Below, piece by piece: positions 40,921 to 50,791 of a DNA stretch of 64,000 nucleotides. Position 1 is the first letter of the stretch; the number at the start of each line of letters is the position of its first letter. The DNA is from Cohnella luojiensis. GTDB lineage: Bacteria > Bacillota > Bacilli > Paenibacillales > Paenibacillaceae. The notes below the pieces were generated by a model. The model was given only the letters and a program-made list of their open reading frames with translations. It was not told where the DNA came from and ran no database searches. Made by a program: the position numbers and the translations under genes. The stretch covers positions 16,355 to 80,354 of the forward strand of contig NZ_SOMN01000023.1 of the NCBI RefSeq assembly GCF_004564235.1, written 5' to 3'.

Positions 40921-41907
40921 TCACCCCTTTCTCAACATCCATTGTTCGACCAAATGGTAAATATGATCGCTTAGCTTGGCGGCGTCATGACGTAGATACG
41001 TCCGGAACAACACCAGCGTATCCGCGATGACCTTATAACCCCGGCGCGTTACTTCCTCCAGATCCAGATGTACCGCCGTGGAGCCCTGTTCCGCGTACAA
41101 GTTCTGAACTTGCGGGGGAATCTCCCCGTCGTTAACGATAACGTAATCGAACAGATGATGGCCGATATGAGCATGAACGGCTGCAAGGTGGTCGCTCACG
41201 GAATAATTGTCCGTCTCGCCCGGTTGCGTCATGACGTTGCATACGAATAGCTTCACCGCATCCGATTGGATGATGGCTTCCGCTAGCTTGGGCACGATCA
41301 GGTTCGGTATAATGCTCGTGTACAGGCTGCCCGGACCGATTAGGATCGCATCCGCCTCCCGTAGAGCTTGAACGGCTTCGGGAAGAGCTTCGACGTCAGC
41401 CGGTTCCAGGAATACTTTGCGGATGGCTAGACCGGATTTCGGTATCGTTGATTCCCCGACCACGATCGAACCGTCTTCCATCTCCGCTTTCAGTACGATG
41501 GCATGATTAGCGGCTGGAAGGACGCGCCCGCGGACCGCGAAGATCCGGCTTAGCTCGGTTATTCCCGTAACGAAATCTCCTGTAATGTCGGTCATTGCCG
41601 CAAGGATAAGGTTTCCCAAGCTATGCCCGGCTAAACCCGTGCCGTTGCTGAATCTATACTTGAGCACCTCGGCAAGCAAGGGCTCCGTGTCCGCCAGCGC
41701 GGATAAGACGTTGCGAATATCCCCCGGAGGAGGGATTTGCAGTTCCTCTCGCAAGATGCCCGAGCTGCCGCCGTCATCCGCGACCGTTACGATAGCCGTG
41801 ATATCGAGCGGCTTCTGCTTCAATCCTCGCAGCATAACGGACAACCCCGTGCCGCCGCCAATGACGACGATCCGCGGTTTGCGGGGAAGATTTGGTTGTA
41901 TTTTCAT
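40921..41907 (-). CDS. yvcK: Gluconeogenesis factor YvcK (CofD/UPF0052 family)
   Basis: A 328-residue protein of the 2-phospho-L-lactate transferase-like fold. It opens with VVIGGGTGLSVMLRGLK and has TVADDGGSSGILREEL, FSNGTGLAGHSLGNLILAA and GPGSLYTSIIPNL. In Bacillus it is needed for growth on gluconeogenic carbon sources and for cell shape, and binds UDP-GlcNAc. GAGGTGAATAG precedes the ATG. It is 13 bases after rapZ. Confidence 0.96.
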   Translation of the reverse strand: MKIQPNLPRKPRIVVIGGGTGLSVMLRGLKQKPLDITAIVTVADDGGSSGILREELQIPPPGDIRNVLSALADTEPLLAEVLKYRFSNGTGLAGHSLGNLILAAMTDITGDFVTGITELSRIFAVRGRVLPAANHAIVLKAEMEDGSIVVGESTIPKSGLAIRKVFLEPADVEALPEAVQALREADAILIGPGSLYTSIIPNLIVPKLAEAIIQSDAVKLFVCNVMTQPGETDNYSVSDHLAAVHAHIGHHLFDYVIVNDGEIPPQVQNLYAEQGSTAVHLDLEEVTRRGYKVIADTLVLFRTYLRHDAAKLSDHIYHLVEQWMLRKG

Positions 41908-41920
41908 CTATTCACCTCGG

Positions 41921-42808
41921 CTATGCCCGATCGCGATCGGAATCGCGATGGCTCACTCGTACCATCTCCGTATCGCTGGAGCCGAGCCTTCTTCCCAAGT
42001 ATTCCGCCAAAGCTACGGAACGGTGCTTCCCTCCGGTGCACCCGATTCCGATCACGACCTGGCTCTTGCCTTCCTTATGATAGAGCGGAATCAAATACTG
42101 CAGCATATCGAGCAGCTTCGTTAGGAACGTTTGCGTTTCCGGCCACTTCATAACATAATCGTAGACCTCCGGTTCGACTCCCGTCTTAGGCCGAAGGCTA
42201 TCCACGTAATGCGGGTTAGGGAGAAAGCGAACGTCGAAAATCAAATCCGCATCGATGGGAACGCCATACTTGAATCCGAACGAAGTAACGTTAATAGAGA
42301 TATTATTCTTGTCCAGGTTCGTGAACCGACTAATGATTTTCTCTTTAAGCGCCGCGGGCTTCAGACTGCTCGTATCGATAACCTGAGTCGCCCAACCTTT
42401 CAGATCCTCCAATAGCTTGCGCTCCAGGTGAATCCCCTCCAAAGGCAAGCCTTCCGGAGCAAGCGGGTGCCTGCGCCTGCTTTCCTTGTACCGCTGAACG
42501 AGAATCGAATCCGTCGCATCCAGGAATAGAATCTCATAATGAATCGTGTAATGCTCTCGGATATGATTAAGCGATTCGGATAAGGCCGTGAAGAACTCTC
42601 GCCCCCGCAAGTCGATCACTAATGCCACTTTTGCGATCCGACCTTGCGATTGTTCAATCAGTTCTGCGAACTTAGGGATAAGTACGGGCGGTAAGTTATC
42701 GACGCAGAAGAAACCCAAGTCTTCCAAGCTCTGCACCGCAATCGTCTTCCCCGCTCCCGACATCCCAGTAATAATAACGAGCGTAGGCTGCGTCGTGATC
42801 GTGTCCAA
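41921..42808 (-). CDS. rapZ: RNase adapter/nucleotide-binding protein RapZ (YvcJ)
   Basis: A 295-residue P-loop NTPase. Walker A is GMSGAGKT at residues 15-22; the C-terminal domain has [22 protein letters not shown]. In E. coli RapZ guides RNase E on small RNAs; in Bacillus YvcJ hydrolyses GTP and affects competence. The start is TTG 42808, supported by GGGAGGGG seven bases upstream; no ATG is nearby. It follows glcK by 82 bases. Confidence 0.95.
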   Translation of the reverse strand: MDTITTQPTLVIITGMSGAGKTIAVQSLEDLGFFCVDNLPPVLIPKFAELIEQSQGRIAKVALVIDLRGREFFTALSESLNHIREHYTIHYEILFLDATDSILVQRYKESRRRHPLAPEGLPLEGIHLERKLLEDLKGWATQVIDTSSLKPAALKEKIISRFTNLDKNNISINVTSFGFKYGVPIDADLIFDVRFLPNPHYVDSLRPKTGVEPEVYDYVMKWPETQTFLTKLLDMLQYLIPLYHKEGKSQVVIGIGCTGGKHRSVALAEYLGRRLGSSDTEMVRVSHRDSDRDRA

Positions 42809-42890
42809 TTTGATCCCCTCCCCCTGTAGCGATTAACGAAAGAACGCCCGACCCGTTTAATGAGCTTACGGAGCCGAGCGCCTGCTTCAA

Positions 42891-43844
42891 TTATGCTCGA
42901 AGGAACAAACCCGCTGCCCCGACGACGCCGGCATTGTTTCCTAACTCCGCTGCTACGATTTCGACGCCTTCGCGCGCATTTTCCGGCGTGAGCTTATGGA
43001 ATACTTCGCGAATTTGCTCGAAGAGGTATTCCCCCGCCTTGCTCACTCCGCCGCCAACGATGAACCGCTGAGGGTTCACGACAACCGCTACCGCCGCCAT
43101 AGATTTACCTAGATAGTAGGCAGCCCGGCTCACGATGCGCTGAGCGACTTCGTCGCCCGCCTTCGCCGCATCGAATACGTGCTTAGCCGTCATCTCTTCC
43201 TCGACGAAGGTTAGCGTGGTCTTGTCTCCGCGATCAACCGCATCCTTCGCCATCCGGATAATACCGGTTGCCGACGATACCGTCTCTAAGCAGCCCATCT
43301 TGCCGCAGCCGCATTGAATCGCTTCAAGATCGGGTACGATGGACATGTGTCCAAGCTCCCCTGCCATGCCCGTGTACCCTTCGATAAGCCGGTCGTGCAG
43401 AATAATACCGCCGCCGACGCCCGTTCCCAATGTATAGCATACGCAGTGAGGGATGTTCTTGCCCGCTCCGCCCCAAGCTTCTCCGAGCGCGGCCACGTTG
43501 GCGTCGTTATTGATTTTGACCGGCTTGCCGATCTTCTCTTCCATGATTTGCTTCGCGGGTACATCTTTGAAAGGAAGGTTCGGCGAGAAGTTGATAATCC
43601 CGTTCGGTATATCCAAGAAACCGGCGATGCCGATCCCAACGCCAGCAACGGCTTCCCATTCCGGTGTTCCCGGAGGTACGAGCACCTTGACATAGGCCGC
43701 AATGTTGGATAACACGGCATCCGCTCCATCAGCGGTTTGTGTAGGCCCTTCGTATGTGCGAAGCAGATCACCCGTTGCGTTACACAAGCCGACCTTAATA
43801 GCGGTTCCACCCAAATCTACGCCTACGAACAACGATTCTGACAT
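42891..43844 (-). CDS. glcK: ROK family glucokinase
   Basis: Phosphorylates glucose with ATP in the cytosol. It has 317 residues. The ATP loop GVDLGGTAIKVG opens the protein; the ROK zinc motif is CGCGKMGCLE with its upstream His in GELGHMSI; the catalytic Asp lies in KINNDANVAALGE. ATG 43844 is preferred because GAGGTG lies 9 bases upstream; a GTG four codons earlier is too close to it. It is between trxB and rapZ, and would supply glucose 6-phosphate to zwf and glycolysis. Confidence 0.95.
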   Translation of the reverse strand: MSESLFVGVDLGGTAIKVGLCNATGDLLRTYEGPTQTADGADAVLSNIAAYVKVLVPPGTPEWEAVAGVGIGIAGFLDIPNGIINFSPNLPFKDVPAKQIMEEKIGKPVKINNDANVAALGEAWGGAGKNIPHCVCYTLGTGVGGGIILHDRLIEGYTGMAGELGHMSIVPDLEAIQCGCGKMGCLETVSSATGIIRMAKDAVDRGDKTTLTFVEEEMTAKHVFDAAKAGDEVAQRIVSRAAYYLGKSMAAVAVVVNPQRFIVGGGVSKAGEYLFEQIREVFHKLTPENAREGVEIVAAELGNNAGVVGAAGLFLRA

Positions 43845-43882
43845 GATAATCGACACCTCATAAGAAATAATGGTTAAAAAGT

Positions 43883-44836
43883 TTACGCGTTAAGAGATTG
43901 ACTCCAGTCATGTACGGCCGAACCTTCCAGGAACTTCTCGCAATCCAGCGCGGCCATGCATCCGCTGCCCGCCGCCGTAATCGCTTGACGATATTTTTGA
44001 TCCTGCACGTCGCCGCATGCGAACACGCCGGGAATATTCGTTTCCGTCGTACCCGGCTTCACCTTGATATAGCCGAGTTCATCCGTGTCGATCTGATTAT
44101 CCAAGAATTTCGTATTCGGCGTATGGCCGATCGCCACGAACAAGCCTTGCGTTTCGATGATCTCTTCCTCGCCCGTTGCGTTGTTGCGTACCTTCAACCC
44201 GGTAACTCCATTCTCTCCGGTCACGACTTCTATCGGAGTTTTGTTCAGGCCCCACAGGATTTTGTTATTTTCGCGAGCGCGGTCTTGCATGATCTTGGAC
44301 GCTCTCATCTCATCGCGACGATGGACAAGCGTCACCTCCGACGCGAAGCGAGTCAGGAAGTTCGCTTCTTCCATGGCGGAATCGCCGCCGCCGACAACGA
44401 CGATCTTCTTCCCGCGGAAGAAAAATCCGTCGCATGTTGCGCAAGTGCTGACTCCGCGTCCTACATTGTCCCGTTCTCCGGGAATGCCCATATATTTAGC
44501 CGATGCGCCCGTGGAGATAATCAACGTCTCCGCATGCAAAGTCTCGCCGCCTTCCAAAGAAAGCGCGAACGGGCGTTTGGACGTATCTACCTTATTGATC
44601 CAGCCCGTGCGGAATTCCGCGCCGAAGCGTTCTGCCTGCTTGCGCATATTCGTCATGAGATCCGGCCCCATGATTCCCTCCGGGAAACCCGGAAAATTCT
44701 CTACTTCCGTCGTGGTCGTCAGTTGGCCGCCCGGTTCCGGCCCTTCAATGACGAGAGGAGATAGGTTGGCCCTTGCCAAATAGATAGCCGCCGTCAAACC
44801 GGCAGGCCCCGTTCCGATTACGATTGACTTATACAT
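43883..44836 (-). CDS. trxB: Thioredoxin reductase (canonical)
   Basis: NADPH-dependent reduction of thioredoxin. It has 317 residues. All key motifs are standard: GTGPAGLTAAIY for FAD, GGQLTTTTEVENFPGFP, the active-site CATCDG with Asp after the second Cys, GGGDSAMEEANFL for NADPH, and GVFACGDVQD. AGGAGGAG precedes the ATG. Its normal active site makes it the housekeeping enzyme, compared with the altered paralogue at 2294-3229. Confidence 0.97.
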   Translation of the reverse strand: MYKSIVIGTGPAGLTAAIYLARANLSPLVIEGPEPGGQLTTTTEVENFPGFPEGIMGPDLMTNMRKQAERFGAEFRTGWINKVDTSKRPFALSLEGGETLHAETLIISTGASAKYMGIPGERDNVGRGVSTCATCDGFFFRGKKIVVVGGGDSAMEEANFLTRFASEVTLVHRRDEMRASKIMQDRARENNKILWGLNKTPIEVVTGENGVTGLKVRNNATGEEEIIETQGLFVAIGHTPNTKFLDNQIDTDELGYIKVKPGTTETNIPGVFACGDVQDQKYRQAITAAGSGCMAALDCEKFLEGSAVHDWSQSLNA

Positions 44837-44890
44837 ATTTTGCTCCTCCTAAATGCTGATTGCTGAATGCTAAACGCTGAATGCGATTGC

Positions 44891-46621
44891 TTAATAAAAA
44901 GAAGGTGTCGTTAAGTCTAGCTTCTCCCGAATTCCGCAAGCTTCGTCAATGCGGTTCGCATATCGGCTAATACTGGCCTGGGAGACACCGTAACGATTGA
45001 CCAAATCCGCATAAGTTACGGTCCGGCGATGCATCTTGGCAGTCCAATATTCCAGTGCCGCGGCCCAACCCGTCGACTTGTGAAGTTTGGGGACTTCCGG
45101 ATATACCCGGGATAAATAATCGACCCATAACGTCATCATATCATGCTGCTGTACTACGTCATACCTGCCCGACATGCCCTCCAGGGCTTGTTCCAGAACG
45201 GCTTGCCATGCGCTGTCCCATACCGGAAGCTTAGCCGATTTCCGCCGTGCCTCCAATGTCAGCGTACGCCCGCTGAACGTAACGCTCAAGGAATCCTGCA
45301 CGCCGATGGAACGCAACACGAGAACGGCCACCCGCTTTAATTCGTCTTCCTCATCCGCGTCGATCAGGAACGCCTTCAGCGCCTCGATCACTTCCTCGTC
45401 CGCGACGAGCCCCAACGCCTGGATGACTTGCACTTTCGTGCGCCGGTCGCCGTGGCGAAGCGCCCAGAAGAAGGAGGAGCGGATCAACGGGTCGCGCTTC
45501 AGAGCATCCGTCACTTGGCCCGGACTATGTTCCCATTCCCGGAACTGCTCTTCGAACGGAAGATGGTAGTGATAGTGCGTTGGCGGGGTTTCCTCGCCCG
45601 TGCGCACCTTCTCCAGCCTCCGCAGATAGAACGCGGGAACCGGCGACTCGGAATCGAGCTTCTCCGCTTGCTTCCAATGCTTCTCCGCATCGTCGTAGCG
45701 TTTCAGGTTCACGGCGGCTACCGCCGCAAAATGGTGCAGGCTCGGCTCGCTGGAAAGCTCGCCGGTCTTAAGCAATCTCCTGAAGTGAACATAAGCTTCG
45801 CGGTGCTCCCCTACGATTCCGAGCGTAGTGGCCATTTTGAATACGTGCTCCGGATGGAACGGCACCGTCTTGTTCAGCTTCTCGATTAACGCTTGAAGCG
45901 GTCCCTCTTGGTTCGAATGCTGATAGAAGATCGCAAGGTTGCACAGCGCGTGCAAGTTGCCCGGTTCCGAATCGAGCACCTCGGTAATGGTGGCGACCGA
46001 TTTGTCGAATAGCCCCATATAGTAGTATGCCAACCCCAGGTTATTCCTTGCCGCCAGGAAGTCGGGTTCTCGCCCGATAATTTCTTCTAGCATCTTTACC
46101 GCTTCCGCGAAATGACCCGCTTCAAGCAATTCGCGGGCTTTGTCGTGCGCGTATATATTTTCCTTCGCCTTTATGGTCACCAGCTTCGTCGGCCGGTTGA
46201 GCTCGTAATGAAGCAGATCAAGCAGCTCGTCCGACTCGTCCAGGAATTGCCCTTCCAGGTCGTTCTCCAGATATCGGACAAGCGCCTCTTCGGCAGCTTC
46301 GAACAATTCCATATTCGCGTAATTATTGGCTAAATAATAGTAGCATTCGGTCATGGCCGGATCGATCTGATCCAGTACGGAGCGAAGGATGACGTTCGAT
46401 TCCTCGTACCGCCCCATCTCCGACAGAATGCCCGCCATATTGCAATGGTTTACCGGATTTTCCGGCTCGTACTCCACCGCGCGGCGAAAATATTTAAGTG
46501 CCTTGTCGTAATGGTAACGATCCAGCGACTGCACGGCACGTTCGAAGAAGAAGGTCGCGTCCAGACGCATCGGGATCACTTTGGGACGTCGGCTTTTGGC
46601 CGCACGCTTCCGCTGACTCAT
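44891..46621 (-). CDS. Tetratricopeptide-repeat protein with C-terminal HTH
   Basis: A 576-residue cytosolic protein. The N-terminus is basic (RKRAAKSRRPK), then TPR repeats span about residues 20-290, for example AEEALVRYLENDLEGQFLD and AARNNLGLAYYYMGLFDKS. The C-terminal 75 residues contain WVDYLSRVYPEVPKLHKSTG and a helix-turn-helix TYADLVNRYGVSQASISRYANRI. The same module occurs in the middle of the SEC-C protein at 5335-6699. ATG 46621 is preferred with AGGAGGTG 8 bases upstream; the frame extends 23 codons further. It is upstream of trxB. Function unknown; an RNA- or DNA-binding scaffold is possible. Confidence 0.85.
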   Translation of the reverse strand: MSQRKRAAKSRRPKVIPMRLDATFFFERAVQSLDRYHYDKALKYFRRAVEYEPENPVNHCNMAGILSEMGRYEESNVILRSVLDQIDPAMTECYYYLANNYANMELFEAAEEALVRYLENDLEGQFLDESDELLDLLHYELNRPTKLVTIKAKENIYAHDKARELLEAGHFAEAVKMLEEIIGREPDFLAARNNLGLAYYYMGLFDKSVATITEVLDSEPGNLHALCNLAIFYQHSNQEGPLQALIEKLNKTVPFHPEHVFKMATTLGIVGEHREAYVHFRRLLKTGELSSEPSLHHFAAVAAVNLKRYDDAEKHWKQAEKLDSESPVPAFYLRRLEKVRTGEETPPTHYHYHLPFEEQFREWEHSPGQVTDALKRDPLIRSSFFWALRHGDRRTKVQVIQALGLVADEEVIEALKAFLIDADEEDELKRVAVLVLRSIGVQDSLSVTFSGRTLTLEARRKSAKLPVWDSAWQAVLEQALEGMSGRYDVVQQHDMMTLWVDYLSRVYPEVPKLHKSTGWAAALEYWTAKMHRRTVTYADLVNRYGVSQASISRYANRIDEACGIREKLDLTTPSFY

Positions 46622-46688
46622 CGGCAAGGCACCTCCTAGTTGTTCTGGAACTCCATCATCCACGATTATAACACAGCCTGAGCCATCC

Positions 46689-46726
46689 ATAAAATAAGCG
46701 CCGCTTAGTATGCGGCGCTTATTTTA
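46689..46726. terminator. Bidirectional terminator before the TPR gene
   Basis: Long AT/GC stem ATAAAATAAGCGCCGC/GCGGCGCTTATTTTAT with a 7-base loop. It ends transcripts of the kinase remnant. Confidence 0.85.
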
Positions 46727-47000
46727 TGTAATTATTCTACTATCCCTGCTCCACGCGCATATCAATGCCAGCCGGTCGCCGTAAAGCACGGCTGTCAAGG
46801 AACCGTTCATTTTCTCCATCAAGCTCTTGGCGATGGACAGGCCAAGACCCGATCCTTGGGCGGATCGGGTTCGGTCTGCCGTATAGAAGCGGTCGAACAA
46901 CAGGCTAACATCGCTCCCCGCCAGAAACTTCGCGTCGTTAACGACCGTCAGTACCGCGGAGTCGCGTTGCCGCTCCAGTTGGATCTCCACCTGCCCCTCC
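46724..47000 (-). pseudogene. Remnant of a sensor histidine kinase (ATPase domain end)
   Basis: The last ~85 residues of a histidine kinase: GQVEIQLERQ, VVNDAKFL (N/G1 region), LFDRFYTADRTRSAQGSGLGLSIAK (F and G2 boxes) and MEKMNGSLTA. The dimerisation, His and N-box parts are missing. Immediately upstream in another frame (about 47000-47090) is a short hydrophobic fragment, GWLGFIIGAMALAVVFPAVS, from a different membrane protein. No start codon or ribosome binding site fits, and no response regulator is nearby. The rest of 46725-47429 has no supported gene. Confidence 0.75.
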
Positions 47001-47369
47001 CGGCAACGGATGACTGAAGCCGCCCAGCAGCGTCGCCTCGATCGTGCTGACTGCGGGGAATACGACGGCAAGAGCCATCGCCCCGATGATGAAGCCTAAC
47101 CAACCACCATGTATAACGTTAGCTCAGGCGGACGGGAATCGAATGAATAGCTCAACGGTACACATGATTAGGAAGGGGATATCCCTGCTGCTACCACCCT
47201 CCATTCCGCCTCTGTTAATAAATCTAAGTGTACATTATGCACGTAATTGTTCCAACTAAAGGGAATTCGAGTTTCTTCATGTACAATTTGCAACTAAATC
47301 TCTTCTGCGCAGCAGGTCACGGTACGTTATCTTTGACAGTAAACGGAGCAAACTTAATACCCATTTCAA

Positions 47370-47418
47370 AAAAAATCACAGGTGAATTGCCATTGCAGCA
47401 ATTCACCTGTGATTTTCT
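47370..47418 (-). terminator. prs terminator
   Basis: Nineteen-bp perfect stem (AAAATCACAGGTGAATTGC and complement) with a 7-base loop, then a T-run on the minus strand. Confidence 0.92.
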
Positions 47419-47429
47419 AAAACTCCCCT

Positions 47430-48383
47430 TTAGACCCCCGCGTTCTTGAACAGGGTGCTGATCGAGCCGCCCTCCATGATGATGCGAGTGGCTTCAGCCA
47501 GCATCGGAGCGACGGTTATGACCTTGAAGCGCGAGGAACGATCTTCCGGCAACAGGATAGAGTCGGTGACGACCACTTCCTTGATGTTAGGATGATCGAG
47601 CCGTTGAAGGGCAGGTCCCGAGAACAACGGGTGAGTCGCGCAGACGTATACGTCTTCCGCGCCGCGTTCCTTCAAGCCTTCCACGACGTTTACGATCGTC
47701 GTTCCGGTATCGATCATATCTTCGATAATGATCGGCGTACAACCTTCGACGTCCCCGATGACATGGGTGATGACCGATTCGTTGTGCGCCGGACGTTTCT
47801 TAATCATGATGGCAAAAGCGCAGTCCAGTTGATTCGCCAATTTCTCTGCCGTGGAAGCACGGCCCGCATCCGGCGAAACGACGACCGGATTGCGAATGTC
47901 TTTGGACTTCAGATAATCGCTAATCAGATCCAGTGCGGTCAGGTGATCCACCGGAATATTGAAGAAGCCTTGAATTGCCGGAGCATGAAGATCAATCGTA
48001 ACGACCCGGTGAGCTCCTACCGTGGTTAGAACGTCAGCAACCATCTTCGCGGAGATCGGTTCCCGCGGAGCGGCCTTCCGCTCTTGCCGCGCGTAACCAT
48101 AATAAGGCAGTACGACATTGATGGTGCGGGCGGATGCCCTCTTGGCGGCGTCGATCATGACCAGCAATTCGACGAAATAGTCATTGATCGGATGCGATAA
48201 CGATTGGACGAGGAATACGTCGCAATTGCGAATCGTTTCCTCATAGTGAACGTACACTTCGCCGCTCTTGAACCGGGAAAGTTTAATTTTCCCAAGCGGC
48301 AATCCTAGGTGCTCGGCGATCTTGCCTGCCAATAACGGATTGGATGATCCCGAAAAGATACGAAGCTTGCTGCTGCTGTACAT
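47430..48383 (-). CDS. prs: Ribose-phosphate pyrophosphokinase (PRPP synthetase) paralogue
   Basis: Makes 5-phosphoribosyl-1-pyrophosphate from ribose 5-phosphate and ATP. It has 317 residues, family length. LPYYGYARQERKAAPREPISAKMVADVL and the PRPP loop VVSPDAGRAS...MIDTGTT are clear. The N-terminal part (KSGEVYVHYEETIRNCDVFLVQS, LSHPINDYF) is less standard than in housekeeping Prs. ATG 48383 is preferred, with GGAGGGG upstream. The housekeeping gene normally sits with glmU, so this is likely a second copy. It lies just after the histidine operon, whose HisG consumes PRPP, but has its own promoter. Confidence 0.92.
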   Translation of the reverse strand: MYSSSKLRIFSGSSNPLLAGKIAEHLGLPLGKIKLSRFKSGEVYVHYEETIRNCDVFLVQSLSHPINDYFVELLVMIDAAKRASARTINVVLPYYGYARQERKAAPREPISAKMVADVLTTVGAHRVVTIDLHAPAIQGFFNIPVDHLTALDLISDYLKSKDIRNPVVVSPDAGRASTAEKLANQLDCAFAIMIKKRPAHNESVITHVIGDVEGCTPIIIEDMIDTGTTIVNVVEGLKERGAEDVYVCATHPLFSGPALQRLDHPNIKEVVVTDSILLPEDRSSRFKVITVAPMLAEATRIIMEGGSISTLFKNAGV

Positions 48384-48457
48384 GTGCCCCTCCAAATTTA
48401 GCGATTCAACACTTCCAAGTGTCGAAAACCGTCAGTAAACCCATTTAGTCAACCCTC

Positions 48458-48485
48458 ATTATACATTAGTACGGGTGGATTTCAA
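48458..48485 (-). promoter_or_regulatory. Promoter of the prs paralogue, overlapping the end of hisJ
   Basis: On the minus strand TTGAAA (48485-48480) and a perfect TATAAT (48463-48458) with a 16-base spacer. The -35 box lies over the hisJ stop codon. Confidence 0.75.
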
Positions 48486-49306
48486 AAGGGTTTTAGCACC
48501 ATTTTGCGCTGCTCAAACGTAGCAACGTGCGTATATCCGACGTTTTTCAGCATCGTTCGCGCATCTGCCCCTTTTTGTCCGACTTTATCGGGATGATGGG
48601 CGTCGGAGCCGTAGGTTACGGCAATGCCGTATGCCTTGGCTCGTTCTAACATTCTAACGGAAGGATACATCTCTTTACAGGGGGCATGAATGCCGGCGGC
48701 GTTGAGCTCGAAAGCGACATTATGTTTCTTAAGGGCCTGCAACGCTGCATCCTCTAAAGGAATTGCGTCCTCCTCCAGACGGTAGCCGAAGCGCTTGATC
48801 GCGTCGATGTGGCCGATGTAATCGTAGAGCCCCGTTGCTGCCGCTTTCTGAATCGCATCGAAATATTGCTCGTAAGCCCCGATGACGCCGCGGCCTTCCC
48901 ATTGGTGAACTTGGCGGTAATCCGTCACATCCCACGTTCCGAGAAAATGAACCGAACCTATTACGTAATCCCAAGGATAACCTTTCACGATGGCTTCGAT
49001 CTGTTCCTCGTAACCTTCGATAAAGTCTCCTTCAAGCCCTACGCGAATCGCGATCCTGTCCTTGTATTTTTCCTGCAGGCTCAAGCACTCCTCCACGTAA
49101 CGGGGAAGCTCCTCCATAGACATCGCGATATCGGGATGTTCTTCCGGTTTGACGTGGATCAGCGGCATGTGGTCCGATAAGCCTATCTGCTGCAGGCCCT
49201 TGTCTATGGCGCTAAGAACGTATTCTTCCAACGTTCCGACCGCGTGCCCGCATCGGAAGTTGTGCGTATGGTAATCGATTGGCATGCCTTTCGGGGTCAT
49301 CGCCAT
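48482..49306 (-). CDS. hisJ: Histidinol-phosphatase, PHP family
   Basis: Removes phosphate from histidinol phosphate, the step before HisD. It has 274 residues and a PHP-type metal site: DYHTHNFRCGHAVG at the start, LSDHMPL, VGLEGDF, VIGSVHFL, and TYGSDAHHPDKVG near the end. The start three bases after the hisIE stop is supported by AAGAAGGA. The position last in hisZGDBHAF(IE)J confirms the role. Confidence 0.93.
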   Translation of the reverse strand: MAMTPKGMPIDYHTHNFRCGHAVGTLEEYVLSAIDKGLQQIGLSDHMPLIHVKPEEHPDIAMSMEELPRYVEECLSLQEKYKDRIAIRVGLEGDFIEGYEEQIEAIVKGYPWDYVIGSVHFLGTWDVTDYRQVHQWEGRGVIGAYEQYFDAIQKAAATGLYDYIGHIDAIKRFGYRLEEDAIPLEDAALQALKKHNVAFELNAAGIHAPCKEMYPSVRMLERAKAYGIAVTYGSDAHHPDKVGQKGADARTMLKNVGYTHVATFEQRKMVLKPF

Positions 49307-49309
49307 CGC

Positions 49310-50002
49310 CTAATCCTTCTTGACCGGCTTGCGATGCCGGAATTCGAGCTCCTGCAGCACGCCGTCGAACGGAATTCCCTGCTCGCGCAACAACACCATC
49401 AAGTGGAAAATGAGATCCGCGGATTCGCAGCGAAGCTCGTCTTGATCGCGGTTCTTGGCGGCAATGATAACTTCCGCGGTTTCCTCCCCGACTTTCTTGA
49501 GGATCTTGTCTACGCCCTTCTCGAACAAGTACGTCGTGTAGGCGCCTTCCGGACGTTCCGCGTCCCTCTGTGCGATCGTCGCTTCCAATCGGCTTAACGG
49601 GCCGAATCGATCCTCAATCGGAGGAGCGGCCTGAGCTTGGGCTTCGCCGGACAGCGAACCGTCACGGTAAAAACAGCTATAAGCGCCGGTATGGCAAGCC
49701 GGTCCGTTCTGTTGTACCTTCACGAGCAACGCGTCGCCGTCGCAGTCGTAGTTAACGGAGACGATTCGCTGCGTGTTGCCGCTTGTCGCGCCTTTGTTCC
49801 ACAGCTCGTTGCGTGACCGGCTCCAGAACCAAGTTTGTCCGCTTTCGAGCGACATCTGAAGGGATTCTTTATTCATATATGCGAGCATCAGCACTTCTTT
49901 GCTTAGGGCATCTTGCACTATGGCGGGAACCAGCCCATCGGCGTTCCAAGTGATTTGGTCCAGTAATGGAGCAGTTTGGGATTGAGATTGCAATTGTGTC
50001 AT
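49310..50002 (-). CDS. hisIE: Bifunctional phosphoribosyl-AMP cyclohydrolase/phosphoribosyl-ATP pyrophosphatase
   Basis: Fusion enzyme for steps two and three of histidine synthesis, 230 residues. HisI (about 1-125): [20 protein letters not shown], the metal-binding DCDGDALL and [12 protein letters not shown]. HisE (about 135-225): LEATIAQRD and the nucleotide-binding [13 protein letters not shown] plus [13 protein letters not shown]. The N-terminus overlaps the hisF stop by 4 bases. The first 15 residues are Gln/Ser-rich and variable. Confidence 0.96.
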   Translation of the reverse strand: MTQLQSQSQTAPLLDQITWNADGLVPAIVQDALSKEVLMLAYMNKESLQMSLESGQTWFWSRSRNELWNKGATSGNTQRIVSVNYDCDGDALLVKVQQNGPACHTGAYSCFYRDGSLSGEAQAQAAPPIEDRFGPLSRLEATIAQRDAERPEGAYTTYLFEKGVDKILKKVGEETAEVIIAAKNRDQDELRCESADLIFHLMVLLREQGIPFDGVLQELEFRHRKPVKKD

Positions 50003-50757
50003 CGTACGTTCACTCCTTTGCCGCGCAAGGTAGTCTTAACCTCTTGCACCGATACTTCTTTATAGTGGAAAATACTTGCGGCAAGCGCCGCATCGGCGCG
50101 GCCTTCCGCGAACACGTCCGCGAAATGCTGAGCGTTGCCCGCTCCGCCGGATGCGATAACCGGAATACCTACGCTGCTCGAAACCATGCTTGTCAGCTTA
50201 ATATCGAAACCGTCCTTCGTTCCGTCCGCGTCCATGCTCGTCAGCAGCAGCTCGCCCGCACCCCGACGTTCCGCTTCACGCGCCCACTCAATCGCGCGGA
50301 TTCCCGCCGCGTTGCGTCCGCCGTGGGTGAACACTTCCCATTCTCCCCACTCCGCGTTAAACTTCGCGTCGATCGCCACCACGATGCATTGCGCTCCGAA
50401 GGTTCTCGAGCCGTCCGTTATGAGGTCAGGATTACGGATCGCCGCCGTGTTAATACCAATCTTGTCCGCGCCTGCGCGCAGCAATCGCTTCATATCTTCA
50501 ACTGCCGAGATGCCTCCGCCGACCGTAAAGGGGATCGTGATCTCTCCGGCCGTCCGCCGCACGACATCCACCATCGTCGCGCGGCCTTCCACCGAGGCGG
50601 AGATGTCCAGGAACACGAGCTCATCCGCTCCCTCGCGGTCATAGATGGCCGCGAGTTCCACCGGATCCCCGGCATCGCGCAAATTCACGAAATTAACGCC
50701 CTTTACCACCCGGCCGTCTTTCACGTCTAGGCAGGGAATAATCCTTTTTGCTAACAT
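49999..50757 (-). CDS. hisF: Imidazole glycerol phosphate synthase, cyclase subunit
   Basis: Forms imidazole glycerol phosphate and AICAR with ammonia from HisH. It has 252 residues, a beta/alpha barrel. The catalytic Asp in [14 protein letters not shown] and the second in [13 protein letters not shown] are present, with phosphate loops VGGGIS and ASGGAGN. It is 34 bases after hisA and overlaps hisIE. Confidence 0.97.
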   Translation of the reverse strand: MLAKRIIPCLDVKDGRVVKGVNFVNLRDAGDPVELAAIYDREGADELVFLDISASVEGRATMVDVVRRTAGEITIPFTVGGGISAVEDMKRLLRAGADKIGINTAAIRNPDLITDGSRTFGAQCIVVAIDAKFNAEWGEWEVFTHGGRNAAGIRAIEWAREAERRGAGELLLTSMDADGTKDGFDIKLTSMVSSSVGIPVIASGGAGNAQHFADVFAEGRADAALAASIFHYKEVSVQEVKTTLRGKGVNVR

Positions 50758-50791
50758 GTGGCGTTCCCCCTTTTTTCGCGTTATCGCTTTA

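Noticed and set aside
46724..47071. A functional small histidine-kinase-like ATPase
   Set aside because: The His-containing dimerisation domain and N box are absent and no start signal fits; it is a fragment.
47044..47449. Small plus-strand frames upstream of the prs terminator
   Set aside because: No ribosome binding site or protein-like composition; the minus strand holds remnants that explain part of the stretch.
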